DNA of 64,000 bases from Minisyncoccota bacterium (lineage in GTDB: Bacteria > Verrucomicrobiota > Verrucomicrobiia > Methylacidiphilales > Verrucolacustridaceae), in contig JASGCJ010000002.1 in the NCBI GenBank assembly GCA_030054195.1, positions 46,270 to 110,269 on the forward strand. Direction: 5' to 3'. Below are positions 52,944 through 61,971 of this stretch, in pieces; the first letter of the stretch is position 1, and the number at the start of each line of letters is the position of its first letter. Below the pieces are notes generated by a model that had not been told where the DNA came from, made no database searches, and saw nothing but the letters and a program-made list of their open reading frames with translations. Made by a program: the position numbers and the translations under genes.

Positions 52944-53993
52944 GTGTTTCTCCAATCCATCGGCACAGCTGTTCCACCCCGCGCTTTTTCTCAGACCGAG
53001 GTTTTTACGGCCTTGCAAGCGACTCCGAAATTCCAGGAACTCACCACCCGCTCCCGTGCCATCCTCCGCAAAGTCCTCAGTAACCAGAACGGGATTGAAA
53101 CCCGGCACTTTGCTTTAGAGCAAATGGCAGACGCCTTTGTCTTCGAACCCGACAAAATGATGGCCCGGTTCCAAAAACATGCGCCTGCTCTTGCCAAAGC
53201 TGCTGCCCGTGAAGCCCTGCGAAATTCTGGCCTGAAACTCGCGGACATTGATGCCCTCCTCGTTGCCACCTGCACCGGCTACATCTGCCCAGGCCTTACA
53301 AGCTACCTCTCCCAAAGCCTCGGCCTCTCCTCCTCTCTTACCTTTCTCGATCTCGTCGGACTTGGGTGCGGAGCCGCTCTTCCTGCCCTCCAGCAAGCCT
53401 CCGCTCTCATCGCCTCAGGCCAAGCCCGCCACGCCCTTGTCGTTTGCGTGGAAATTTGCTCCGCCGCATCTTACCTTGATGATGATCCCGGAGTCCTCAT
53501 CAGCGCCTGCCTTTTTGGGGATGGCGCCGCTGCGGCCATCGTCTCAAGTCAGCCTCCCAACACAAAAAGGAAAGTCCGAATCGTCAAAAGCACATCTCAT
53601 TTGGAGCCAGCCCACCGCGATCACCTTCGCTTCGATCACAAGAACGGCCTTCTTCGAAATCTTCTCGCACCCGAAGTCCCCACTCTCGCAGCACGTCACG
53701 CACGTACGGTTTTTGAGCGAGCGGGCCTTCACGAGAAAGATATCACGGGCTGGGTTTGGCACGCGGGTGGGCGCGATGTTCTCTCTGCACTAAGGAAAGA
53801 GTTTCACCTCAAAGAGAAAGATACCCAACACAGCACCGAAGTCCTGCGCCGACACGGGAACATGAGCAGCCCCTCCTGCCTTTTTGCACTTCGATCGGCT
53901 ATCGAAAATGGTGTTCCAGACGGAAACTGGTGGCTGGCCTCCTTCGGAGCTGGATTTTCCAGTTATGGAGCCCTCCTCGAAGTTCGTTCATGA
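52944..53993 (+). CDS. Type III polyketide synthase (chalcone/stilbene synthase-like)
   Basis: 349 residues, GTG start. The catalytic triad is intact: C142 ('LGCGAALPAL'), H273 ('WVWHAGGRDVL') and N306 ('RRHGNMSSP'). 'ATCTGYICPGLTSYL' and 'LISACLFGDGAAA' are further family marks. It extends an acyl-CoA starter with malonyl-CoA and cyclises, often giving alkylresorcinols or alkylpyrones in bacteria. It overlaps a methyltransferase (ATGA), which overlaps a flavoprotein (CTGA), making a three-gene biosynthetic set. Starter and product are unknown. Confidence 0.93.
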   Translation: MFLQSIGTAVPPRAFSQTEVFTALQATPKFQELTTRSRAILRKVLSNQNGIETRHFALEQMADAFVFEPDKMMARFQKHAPALAKAAAREALRNSGLKLADIDALLVATCTGYICPGLTSYLSQSLGLSSSLTFLDLVGLGCGAALPALQQASALIASGQARHALVVCVEICSAASYLDDDPGVLISACLFGDGAAAAIVSSQPPNTKRKVRIVKSTSHLEPAHRDHLRFDHKNGLLRNLLAPEVPTLAARHARTVFERAGLHEKDITGWVWHAGGRDVLSALRKEFHLKEKDTQHSTEVLRRHGNMSSPSCLFALRSAIENGVPDGNWWLASFGAGFSSYGALLEVRS

Positions 53994-54685
53994 GCCTTCG
54001 TCACCTAACTCCCGAAAAACTCGACTCTCTCTCTCCGTCCGATCCCGCCGCTCTTGCCAGCCGACGCGATCTGCAACGCCTTCATTCCATTCTCGGCCAA
54101 AAGAAATTGTGGCTTCACTGGATCCAAAACAAATTTCCCGACCGCCCTCCCGCAAGCTTGGTCGATCTCGGTTGCGGCGACGGGCACCTCCTCACCTCTA
54201 TCCTCCCCATTGCGTTTCCTCATGGCGGACATGGAGCCCGCCTCTTTTTCGTGGATCGGCAACCCAGCGTTTCAGACTCCACGCTCGACTTTCTGCGACG
54301 CAAGAATTGGCTTCCTTCTCTTGTCTCAGCCGAAGTACATGAGTGGGCTCAAGCCGCTCCACGCGCAGAACTCATTATCGCAAATCTTTTTCTTCATCAC
54401 TTCGCCGATGAGCTGCTAAAGAATCTTTTTCAATCTCTAGCCACTCGCACTCCGCTTTTCGCTGCCGCAGAGCCCCGCCGTGGGCTACCAGGAAAAATCG
54501 GTTCACGTCTTCTCGGAATCCTAGGTTGCCACCCCGTAACCCAGCACGATGCCCGTGTCAGTGTGGAAGCAGGCTTTTGTGGGCATGAAATCTCTGCCCT
54601 TTGGCCCTCTCCCTTGTCGTGGGATTTTGTAGAACGCAGCTCAGGTCTCTTCACTCACTTCTTTTCAGCTGAGAGGATAGACTGA
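53990..54685 (+). CDS. Class I SAM-dependent methyltransferase of the type III PKS set
   Basis: 231 residues from ATG 53990, overlapping the PKS stop (ATGA); the frame is open earlier only inside the PKS gene. SAM motif I is 'SLVDLGCGDGHLLTSIL' (about 57-73) and the post-motif 'LIIANLFLHHFADELLKNLF' (about 125-144) is characteristic of small-molecule methyltransferases. It likely methylates the polyketide or its oxidised form on O or C. The 'AEP-RRG' stretch after motif III matches many PKS-linked methyltransferases of this type. Confidence 0.88.
   Translation: MSLRHLTPEKLDSLSPSDPAALASRRDLQRLHSILGQKKLWLHWIQNKFPDRPPASLVDLGCGDGHLLTSILPIAFPHGGHGARLFFVDRQPSVSDSTLDFLRRKNWLPSLVSAEVHEWAQAAPRAELIIANLFLHHFADELLKNLFQSLATRTPLFAAAEPRRGLPGKIGSRLLGILGCHPVTQHDARVSVEAGFCGHEISALWPSPLSWDFVERSSGLFTHFFSAERID
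54672..54676 (+). promoter_or_regulatory. Shine-Dalgarno-like sequence before a CTG start
   Basis: AGAGG lies five bases before CTG 54682, the only plausible start of the flavoprotein, because an in-frame stop is at 54670 and no ATG, GTG or TTG precedes the nucleotide-binding motif. Confidence 0.5.
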
Positions 54686-55713
54686 AACCCGTCACCATTA
54701 TCGGAGGGGGTCTCGCAGGCCTGACTTTGGGACTTCGCCTCCGCCAGGAAAACGTACCCGTCACCCTTTTTGAGGCTGGTACCTACCCTCGACACCGAGT
54801 GTGCGGAGAATATTTAAGCGGACGCGGCCTTTCCGTGATCCAATCCTTAGGAATTCGCACAAGACTCAACAGCTTAGGTGCAGTGGAATCTTCCGACGTG
54901 ATTCTCGCCTCAGGCCCCTCCATTCTCTCTCGACGTCAACTCCCTCAACCAGCCCTCTGCCTTTCCCGTTATGAGATGGATCAGTTTCTTCTGCATGAAC
55001 TCAAACAGGCAGGAGCCAATATTCAAACAGGACAACGCATTGCCCCCGAAACTTCTGAGGGAGTTGTTCTGGCTACGGGTCGCCAACCTTCTGTTACCGA
55101 ACACGGTTGGCGCTGGTTCGGCCTCAAAGCCCATGCTCGGAATGTGAGGCTAGAAGCAGGGCTCGAGATGCACCTATCCAAACAGGGTTACATTGGTCTC
55201 TGCCGGATAGAGGATGATCAAGTCAACGTTTGTGGCCTCTTTCGTTCCCGATCCCCAGTTCCCAATCTCTCGACCAGCTGGAAACAGTGGCTCTCTGGCC
55301 AGCCTGAATCTCTCTTATTGCACCGATTAAAGAGCGCTGTTTGGGATGACTCCTCTTTCAGCTCCATTGCCGCACTCTCTCTCACTCCAAAAAAAGCCTC
55401 CTCTCATTCCGGTCTTCGGATTGGGGATGCTCTCACCATGATCCCTCCCGTGACTGGAAATGGCATGTCGATGGCCATAGAAAGTGCGGACCTCTCCATA
55501 CAACCCTTAGTAGACTGGTCCCGAGGAAAACTTGGCTGGAACAGCACTACACAAAAAGTTGCCACCCTTCTCGATCAAACCTTTGCCCCACGATTGCGCC
55601 ACGCACGTTGGCTTCAACATGCGATGTTTGATCCCTTAGCCCAAAGCCTTGTCTGGAATCTATCCCGCCTGATTCCGTCATTTCCATCCCTTCTCTTCCG
55701 GATGACACGTTAA
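54682..55713 (+). CDS. FAD-dependent oxidoreductase of the type III PKS set (CTG start)
   Basis: 343 residues if started at CTG 54682. The Rossmann motif 'VTIIGGGLAGLTLGLRLR' begins at residue 4; starting at the next usual codon (TTG 54727) would cut it away. An in-frame stop at 54670 rules out an earlier start. 'PRHRVCGEYLSGRGL' (about 39-53) and 'GDALTMIPPVTGNGMSMAIE' (about 245-264) are marks of the geranylgeranyl-reductase / PHBH-like flavoproteins. It probably hydroxylates or reduces the PKS product. CTG overlaps the methyltransferase TGA (CTGA). Confidence 0.85.
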   Translation: MKPVTIIGGGLAGLTLGLRLRQENVPVTLFEAGTYPRHRVCGEYLSGRGLSVIQSLGIRTRLNSLGAVESSDVILASGPSILSRRQLPQPALCLSRYEMDQFLLHELKQAGANIQTGQRIAPETSEGVVLATGRQPSVTEHGWRWFGLKAHARNVRLEAGLEMHLSKQGYIGLCRIEDDQVNVCGLFRSRSPVPNLSTSWKQWLSGQPESLLLHRLKSAVWDDSSFSSIAALSLTPKKASSHSGLRIGDALTMIPPVTGNGMSMAIESADLSIQPLVDWSRGKLGWNSTTQKVATLLDQTFAPRLRHARWLQHAMFDPLAQSLVWNLSRLIPSFPSLLFRMTR

Positions 55714-55737
55714 TTTTCTTTCGCCTTACACCCCTAT

Positions 55738-58386
55738 TTGACTGATAATTTAATCGTGGACCTGAACAAGCTTACAGAAAATGCTCAAAAAGCTGTCGCA
55801 TCTGCCCAAGCCGTTGCCGCCCAGCAAGGTCACCAAGCAGTCGAGGTCGAACACTTACTTCACTCTCTCGCTACACAGCAGGATGGCCTGATTCCGCGTC
55901 TGATCGAAAAGCTGGGCGCTCAACCCGCCCGCTTTGCAGAACAGCTCGAATCGGAAATCGCCCGTCTCCCAAAAGTCTCTGGCCCAGGCGTCTCTCCGGG
56001 AAGCACCATGATCACTCCTCGACTCCAATCCCTTCTGGGACGAGCCGCGGAGGAAGCTTCGAAACTTAAGGATGAGTACATCAGCGTCGAACACCTCCTC
56101 CTCGCCGCCATCAAGGAGGATTCCCACACTGGTGCTGCTAAGGTGCTTAAAGAGTTTGGCATTACAAAGGACAAACTCCTTGCAGCCCTTCAAACGGTTC
56201 GCGGAGGTCAACGCGTTACCTCCGCCAACCCCGAGGCCACGTATGAATCCCTCGAAAAATATGGGCGCGACCTCACTCGCCTTGCCCGTCAGGGCAAACT
56301 GGATCCCGTCATCGGGCGCGATCAAGAGATCCGTCGCACCGTTCAAGTTCTCTCCCGTCGCACGAAGAACAATCCCGTCCTCATTGGTGAACCCGGTGTC
56401 GGTAAAACCGCCATCGTCGAGGGTCTAGCCCGCCGAATCGTTGCGGGAGACGTCCCCGAAAGCCTAAAGGAAAAGAAAATCGTCGCCCTCGACCTTGGAG
56501 CACTTGTCGCAGGAGCTAAGTTTCGTGGGGAATTCGAAGAACGCCTCAAGGCAGTTCTCAATGAAGTAGTCAAAGCCGAGGGAGGAATCGTCCTCTTCAT
56601 CGACGAAATTCACACCATCGTGGGAGCTGGCAAAGCCGAAGGCTCCATGGATGCGGGAAACATGCTTAAACCCATGCTCGCTCGGGGCGAACTCCACTGC
56701 ATCGGGGCCACAACTCTTGACGAATACAGAAAATATATCGAAAAGGATGCAGCCCTCGAACGTCGATTCCAACCCGTCATGGTGGAAGAACCTTCGGTCG
56801 AGGACACCGTCTCGATCCTCCGCGGCCTTCGGGAGCGGTATGAGGTTCACCATGGGGTTCGGATTCAAGATGCCGCCCTGGTAGCAGCAGCCACCCTCTC
56901 CAACCGGTACATCACCGATCGTTTTCTTCCCGACAAGGCAATCGATCTTATCGATGAAGCCGCCGCGAAACTCCGCACCGAAATTGAGTCGATGCCAGAA
57001 GAACTGGAAAATCTGCAACGCCGAATTCTCCAACTTGAAATCGAACGCGAAGCCCTCAAAAAGGAGAAGGATACGGCTTCCAAGGAGCGGTTGAAGGTTC
57101 TCGAAAAAGAGTTGGCCGACTTGAAAGCCAAACGGGATGCACTTCATGCCCGCTGGCAGGCCGAACGAGGAGGAGTAGAATCCTCTCGCAAGATCCGTGA
57201 GGAAATCGACAAGATTCGCCAACAGATCGAAACAGCCCAACGCGCCTATGACCTGAATAAGGTCGCCGAGCTCCAATACGGAAAACTCCCCGAACTTGAA
57301 AAAAAGCTGAAAGATTCGGAAGCCGCCGCCGAAAGCAAGGACAAGGAAAAGGATGCCAAGCCCCGCCTTGTCCGTGAAGAGGTCACTGCCGAAGAAGTCG
57401 GTCAGGTCGTAGCCCGCTGGACTGGTATTCCCGTTTCCCGCCTGCTGGAAGGGGAAAAAGACAAGCTTCTCCGTCTCGACAAGATTCTCCATGAACGGGT
57501 CATCGGTCAGGACGAAGCCGTCCAGGCCGTGGCCGACGCCGTGGTCCGCGCCCGCTCAGGGCTCAAGGATCCGAAACGTCCTATCGGTTCCTTTCTTTTC
57601 CTAGGACCTACCGGGGTCGGAAAAACCGAACTCGCCAAAGCCCTTGCCTCAACCCTTTTTGATAGCGAAGACGCGGTCATTCGAATCGACATGTCGGAAT
57701 ACATGGAAAAGCACGCCGTCTCACGACTCATCGGCGCACCTCCCGGCTATGTGGGTTACGAAGAGGGCGGACAGCTTACCGAAGCGGTACGCCGTCGCCC
57801 TTACTGCGTGATTCTCTTCGACGAAATCGAGAAGGCACATCCCGATGTCTTCAATACCTTCCTGCAGATTTTGGATGATGGTCGCTTGACCGATAGCCAA
57901 GGTCGAACCGTCGATTTCAAGAATACCCTAATCATCATGACCTCGAACATTGGTTCTCCCCTGCTTATGGAAGGACTCGACTCGAAAGGAGAGATTACCG
58001 AAAAAGCCCGCAAGTCGGTCATGGGGGAGCTTCGGAAACATTTCCGCCCTGAATTCCTAAATCGGGTTGATGAAATCGTACTCTTTAAGCCCCTTACATT
58101 GGCAGAGATCAAAAAGATTGTGGATCTCCTACTCAATCTACTTCGGCAGCGCTTGGCCGAACGGCGCTTGACGCTCGAACTATCCGATGCCGCCCGCGAA
58201 CATATCGCTCGCGAGGGCTACGATCCTGTCTACGGAGCCCGACCCCTGAAGCGCTATCTCCAACGGGAAGTGGAAACCCGCCTATCCCGAAAACTTCTTC
58301 AAGGAGACATTCCAGATGGCTCGAACCTCACCTTGGCCTACAAAGATGGGCAGTTGGACATTCAGGTCGGTTCCCCCAAGAAATAG
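55738..58386 (+). CDS. clpB: ClpB disaggregase ATPase
   Basis: 882 residues; start may be TTG 55738 or, more like other ClpB proteins, GTG 55756 ([11 protein letters not shown]). Clp-N domain (about 1-150), AAA1 with '[13 protein letters not shown]' and '[11 protein letters not shown]', the M-domain coiled coil (about 405-530), AAA2 with '[16 protein letters not shown]' and '[14 protein letters not shown]', and C-terminal '[20 protein letters not shown]'. With DnaK it dissolves protein aggregates after heat shock. No heat-shock operator was recognised upstream. Confidence 0.97.
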   Translation: MTDNLIVDLNKLTENAQKAVASAQAVAAQQGHQAVEVEHLLHSLATQQDGLIPRLIEKLGAQPARFAEQLESEIARLPKVSGPGVSPGSTMITPRLQSLLGRAAEEASKLKDEYISVEHLLLAAIKEDSHTGAAKVLKEFGITKDKLLAALQTVRGGQRVTSANPEATYESLEKYGRDLTRLARQGKLDPVIGRDQEIRRTVQVLSRRTKNNPVLIGEPGVGKTAIVEGLARRIVAGDVPESLKEKKIVALDLGALVAGAKFRGEFEERLKAVLNEVVKAEGGIVLFIDEIHTIVGAGKAEGSMDAGNMLKPMLARGELHCIGATTLDEYRKYIEKDAALERRFQPVMVEEPSVEDTVSILRGLRERYEVHHGVRIQDAALVAAATLSNRYITDRFLPDKAIDLIDEAAAKLRTEIESMPEELENLQRRILQLEIEREALKKEKDTASKERLKVLEKELADLKAKRDALHARWQAERGGVESSRKIREEIDKIRQQIETAQRAYDLNKVAELQYGKLPELEKKLKDSEAAAESKDKEKDAKPRLVREEVTAEEVGQVVARWTGIPVSRLLEGEKDKLLRLDKILHERVIGQDEAVQAVADAVVRARSGLKDPKRPIGSFLFLGPTGVGKTELAKALASTLFDSEDAVIRIDMSEYMEKHAVSRLIGAPPGYVGYEEGGQLTEAVRRRPYCVILFDEIEKAHPDVFNTFLQILDDGRLTDSQGRTVDFKNTLIIMTSNIGSPLLMEGLDSKGEITEKARKSVMGELRKHFRPEFLNRVDEIVLFKPLTLAEIKKIVDLLLNLLRQRLAERRLTLELSDAAREHIAREGYDPVYGARPLKRYLQREVETRLSRKLLQGDIPDGSNLTLAYKDGQLDIQVGSPKK

Positions 58387-58391
58387 CTACT

Positions 58392-58877
58392 ATGCCCTCG
58401 TTTGACGTAGTATCCGAAATCGATATGGCCGAAATGGCCAATGCCCTGCTCATGGCACGGAAAGAGCTGGCGAGCCGTTTTGACTTCAAGGGAGTCGAAT
58501 GGGAAATCACGGAGGAAAAGGACAAGCTCATCTTTGCGGCAAACGACCAGTTCAAGTTGGATGCACTCCGGGAGATCGTTATCGGCAAGCTGGCAAAACG
58601 GGGTATCCCCCTCAAAAACTTGGAGACAAAAGACGCAGAACTCTCCTCTGTAGGTCGTGCCCGTCAAGAGATGCACTTAAAACAAGGTCTTTCGGGCGAA
58701 AATGCAAAATCGGTTAGCCAGTCGGTCCGCTCTTCCGGCCTAAAACTTCAGGCGGCTATCGAAGGGGGAAAAGTACGCGTTTCTGGGAAAAATCGAGATG
58801 ACCTCCAAGCAGCGATTGCCCATTTGCGTGGTCTCGACTTCCCCGTCTCTCTCTCCTTTAATAACTTTCGTGATTAA
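58392..58877 (+). CDS. yajQ: YajQ-family nucleotide-binding protein
   Basis: 161 residues. The sequence 'PSFDVVSEIDMAEMANAL' at the N-terminus and 'KLAKRGIPLKNLETKDAELS' mid-protein match YajQ throughout, and it ends 'SLSFNNFRD'. Two ferredoxin-like halves bind nucleotides; in Xanthomonas a homologue binds cyclic di-GMP, elsewhere GTP or RNA binding has been suggested. It starts five bases after clpB and overlaps the next gene by eight bases. Confidence 0.94.
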   Translation: MPSFDVVSEIDMAEMANALLMARKELASRFDFKGVEWEITEEKDKLIFAANDQFKLDALREIVIGKLAKRGIPLKNLETKDAELSSVGRARQEMHLKQGLSGENAKSVSQSVRSSGLKLQAAIEGGKVRVSGKNRDDLQAAIAHLRGLDFPVSLSFNNFRD

Positions 58878-59535
58878 ATCCATTCTTTTGGCACTCCTCC
58901 TGAGTTGCTTGTCCACATACGCAGCTGACGAAACCGTCAAAACCGCTCAAGTCGCTACTCCAAGTACGATCGTCTGGCCGACCCAGATGGCGTCAAAGAT
59001 TTACATCCTCCCTGTAAAAATCGACCCCGCAGCCATCGCCGACGCCAAAAAGAAAAATGAGGCGGGAATATCCATCCTGCCTGCTGACGATGATGAGACG
59101 AAAACAAAACTGGCTGACCTGAAAACCGACCTCACGGCTGCTATCCTCGAAAAAATGAAAGATGCTGAACTACCTGCCCAGATCTGGACCAGTTCTTCCC
59201 CTGTTCCCGCCGATGGATGGAAGCTGGAAGGTAACGTGGTCAATCTCGACCCAGGGAAAAAGGTCCTTGGAACCGACAATCCTGTTGTTGGTATCGTCAT
59301 TTCCGTAGCCGATGCCAGTCATCCCATCACCGAACCTTTCCTCGTTTATAACAGTTCTGCCAAAGCCAAGATGTCTCCAGGACCCGGACTCAGCCCCTTT
59401 GCCAAAATCGGCAATATGATTGCCAAAGGGACTGGTCTTCAGGAATCGATGCAGATCGGTCGTCTGGCCGATAGCGTCACCGAAAAATTCGGCGAAGCCA
59501 TGGAAAAGCATGGCCTGAAGAAAAAAGACGACTAA
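58870..59535 (+). CDS. Exported protein of unknown function
   Basis: 221 residues from GTG 58870; the frame is open earlier but inside yajQ. A clear signal peptide ('IKSILLALLLSCLSTYAADE', cleavage after YAA) leads to a soluble domain of about 200 residues. The mid-part 'WKLEGNVVNLDPGKKVLG' and 'DSVTEKFGEAMEKHGLKKK' recall DUF4410-like lipoproteins that form a conserved beta/alpha domain, but the match is weak. No enzymatic motif. Overlap with yajQ suggests co-translation. Confidence 0.65.
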   Translation: MIKSILLALLLSCLSTYAADETVKTAQVATPSTIVWPTQMASKIYILPVKIDPAAIADAKKKNEAGISILPADDDETKTKLADLKTDLTAAILEKMKDAELPAQIWTSSSPVPADGWKLEGNVVNLDPGKKVLGTDNPVVGIVISVADASHPITEPFLVYNSSAKAKMSPGPGLSPFAKIGNMIAKGTGLQESMQIGRLADSVTEKFGEAMEKHGLKKKDD

Positions 59536-59996
59536 TTGGGTTTCTTCGGCAGTCCCAATCTAGGCCCTTGCTTGGGACTCCAAGGATTTTTTTGAAATTC
59601 GCCGGACGACAAAACGCTTTTTATCTCCTTCGCTAATTCGGAAATCACTTCTAGTCGAATTCCCTCCCACTCTTCTCCGTATCCGGCCAGATTCTTTTCC
59701 GCCAACCCAAGAAGCCGATAAGCGGGAGCAAGACGCTGCTGGTGCACCCGGTGACCGGGATGCTCGAAATGCTTTCGCATATGGACAAAAGCACCCGCCA
59801 ACTGGATCAATCCCTGATAAAAGGCCGCCCCCCGAGCCTGCCGGCCTTCCTCCAGCCAAAGGGACTCGAGAACATCGTGGGCTTCGTAGTAATCCTCACG
59901 GTTAAAATGGTGAAAATACGCGGCATACCGCACATCCCTCCCCCGTGCGTCGATCCCGTCCCATAATTCGGAAATCCTACTTGCTTTTCCTGACAT
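59532..59996 (-). CDS. DUF309 protein
   Basis: 154 residues, all-helical. The core 'YYEAHDVLESLWLEEGRQAR' (about 36-55) followed by 'FYQGLIQLAGAFVHMRKHF' (about 59-77) is the DUF309 signature. Conserved histidines and acids hint at a metal site. Its role is unknown; family members occur in many bacteria and archaea. It overlaps the stop of the convergent exported-protein gene by four bases. Confidence 0.85.
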   Translation of the reverse strand: MSGKASRISELWDGIDARGRDVRYAAYFHHFNREDYYEAHDVLESLWLEEGRQARGAAFYQGLIQLAGAFVHMRKHFEHPGHRVHQQRLAPAYRLLGLAEKNLAGYGEEWEGIRLEVISELAKEIKSVLSSGEFQKNPWSPKQGPRLGLPKKPN

Positions 59997-60068
59997 CCAT
60001 TCACCTTACCCGATTTTTTTCTTTCGCGAAGCTCTTGCCGAACCCATGCCGATCAGTACCTTCCGCCC

Positions 60069-60293
60069 ATGGGAGCGACACCGGATCGTGCCAGCGCTGC
60101 AGCCAAGATTTTGGCCCAACCGTCCGACTACAAGGTGTGTGAGGGGTGCGGAAGTATTGTGCTGAAAAAAGCCCTTCTTTGCCCCAATTGCCACGCCTAT
60201 CGCTTCGATGAATCGGTTTCCCGTGTCCAGCAGCAAGCCGAGGTTCTCGGCTCACGGGATGCTGCTTCCGTTACGAAAGACGACTACAACTAG
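60069..60293 (+). CDS. Small zinc-ribbon protein
   Basis: 74 residues with two CxxC pairs ('VCEGCGSIVL' and 'LCPNCHAYRF', about residues 24-42) forming one zinc ribbon. The rest is charged and lacks other motifs. Such short zinc-ribbon proteins are common in Verrucomicrobiota and often bind nucleic acid or ribosomes, but no function is established. It ends 46 bp before mqnD. Confidence 0.65.
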   Translation: MGATPDRASAAAKILAQPSDYKVCEGCGSIVLKKALLCPNCHAYRFDESVSRVQQQAEVLGSRDAASVTKDDYN

Positions 60294-60339
60294 TCTCTCA
60301 GCTCGTTCTGCCGACGCTGATCCGCTACAATTTTTCATC

Positions 60340-61176
60340 ATGAAACTGACCCTAGGCCATAGCCCCGACGCGGACGACGCGTTCATGTTTTACGCCATGG
60401 CCAAAAACCTTGTGAATCTCCGCGGCCATGAATTCACCCATATTCTGCAGGACATCGAAACCCTGAACCGGCGATGTCAGGCGAATGAACTGGATATTTC
60501 GGCGGTTTCCTTCCACGCCTACACACGGATTGCCGACCAATACGCACTTCTTCCCTGTGGTGCCAGTTTTGGGGACGGCTACGGACCCTGTCTGGTCGCA
60601 AAAAAGAAGATCGACCGGGAGACGATGAAAACGAAGCGGATCGGCATCCCCGGACTCCTGACCAGCGCCTATCTCACCCTTCAACTCTATCTCGGCCTTC
60701 CCCACGGCTCTTTTGAGGCAGTGAATTTACCCTTCGATAAGATTCAGGAGGAGATTCTTTCAGGCCGAGTCGATGCAGGAATAATCATCCACGAAGGCCA
60801 ACTCACCTATCAAGATGAGGGATTTAAGCTTTGCGAAGACCTGGGAACTTGGTGGGCTAAGGACACCGGCGGACTTCCCTTGCCGCTGGGTGGAAATGTG
60901 GTCCGACGAGATCTAGGTCCGGAGGTGATCGCCTCCGTCACGGAGACTCTCCGGGAAAGCGTCCATTACGCCCTCGACCACCGCCAGGCTGGAGTCCGCC
61001 ATGCCCTACCCCTAAGCCGTGGAATGGACGAGAAACGCACCGAAAAATTCATCGGCATGTATGTAAACGATCTGACTCTTGATTTCGGCGATCGTGGCCG
61101 GGCGGGCCTGAAAGAGTTCTTTGGCCGCGCCCACAAATCCGGCCTGATCCCTAAAATTCCATCCTTCGGGTCGTAA
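60340..61176 (+). CDS. mqnD: 1,4-dihydroxy-6-naphthoate synthase (menaquinone, futalosine pathway)
   Basis: 278 residues from ATG 60340; the upstream open frame overlaps the zinc-ribbon gene. It starts 'MKLTLGHSPDADDAFMFYAM', the MqnD signature, with 'EFTHILQDIETLNRRC' and 'AGIIIHEGQLTYQDEG'. It is a periplasmic-binding-protein-like enzyme that cuts cyclic de-hypoxanthine futalosine to 1,4-dihydroxy-6-naphthoate. It implies that the organism makes menaquinone by the futalosine route; other mqn genes lie outside the window. Confidence 0.94.
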   Translation: MKLTLGHSPDADDAFMFYAMAKNLVNLRGHEFTHILQDIETLNRRCQANELDISAVSFHAYTRIADQYALLPCGASFGDGYGPCLVAKKKIDRETMKTKRIGIPGLLTSAYLTLQLYLGLPHGSFEAVNLPFDKIQEEILSGRVDAGIIIHEGQLTYQDEGFKLCEDLGTWWAKDTGGLPLPLGGNVVRRDLGPEVIASVTETLRESVHYALDHRQAGVRHALPLSRGMDEKRTEKFIGMYVNDLTLDFGDRGRAGLKEFFGRAHKSGLIPKIPSFGS

Positions 61177-61188
61177 ACCAATCAGTAC

Positions 61189-61962
61189 CTAGCGCAACAC
61201 CACGCCTCGCTCTGAGGTCTTCAAAAACTCAATCAGCTCCTTCACTTCGTCAGTCTTTGCCCCCTTCTCAATCAAATACTCCCTTGCTTGGGAAAGATTG
61301 TATTTTGGGTTCAACAAAACCTTCAGCGCATCTTTCAAGCCACGGATCGCCTCCTCGGAGAACCCCTTCCTTTGCAATCCGGTCAGATTCACTGCCCGCG
61401 TCACTGCAGGATTTCCGTCTGCGATCATGTACGGCAGAACATCCTGCACAACTTTAGTGCATCCCCCAATCATCGCATGCCGCCCAATCCTGCAAAACTG
61501 GTGAACGGCAGATAATCCCCCGACCACCGCAAAGTCCCCCACGATCACGTGCCCCGCCAAGGTCCCGTTGTTAGAAAAGATACAGTCGTTGCCAACCACG
61601 CAATTGTGCGCGATGTGTGCGTATGCCAGAAAATGATTCCGGCTTCCAATGAGGGTCTTCTCCTCAGGTCCCGTTCCACGATTGACGGTTACAAATTCCC
61701 GAAAGTTATTTTCGTCCCCTACCTCCAAATACGTAGGTTCGCCTTTGTACTTTAAATCCTGCGTCTTGCCCCCAATCGAGCAGAAGGGATGAAATATATT
61801 CTTTTTTCCAAACCAACTCGGACCTTCCAAATTCACATGGTGCCGCAACACACAACCCTCACCCAACTCCACCCCTTCACCCACGACACAGTAAGGCCCA
61901 ATCTCTACGGAACTGGGCACCTTCGCTTTTGGATGAACCACAGAGGTGGAGTGAACCGGCAC
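61189..61962 (-). CDS. lpxA: UDP-N-acetylglucosamine O-acyltransferase
   Basis: 257 residues, left-handed beta-helix. 'GKNIFHPFCSIGGKTQDLKY' with the later 'AHIAHNCVVGNDCIFSNNGT' contains the catalytic His region, and 'GLQRKGFSEEAI' is the C-terminal helical marker. It transfers a 3-hydroxyacyl chain from ACP to UDP-GlcNAc, the first step of lipid A synthesis. It is nine bases after the lpxC-fabZ stop on the same strand. Confidence 0.96.
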   Translation of the reverse strand: MPVHSTSVVHPKAKVPSSVEIGPYCVVGEGVELGEGCVLRHHVNLEGPSWFGKKNIFHPFCSIGGKTQDLKYKGEPTYLEVGDENNFREFVTVNRGTGPEEKTLIGSRNHFLAYAHIAHNCVVGNDCIFSNNGTLAGHVIVGDFAVVGGLSAVHQFCRIGRHAMIGGCTKVVQDVLPYMIADGNPAVTRAVNLTGLQRKGFSEEAIRGLKDALKVLLNPKYNLSQAREYLIEKGAKTDEVKELIEFLKTSERGVVLR

Positions 61963-61971
61963 AATCCCTCC

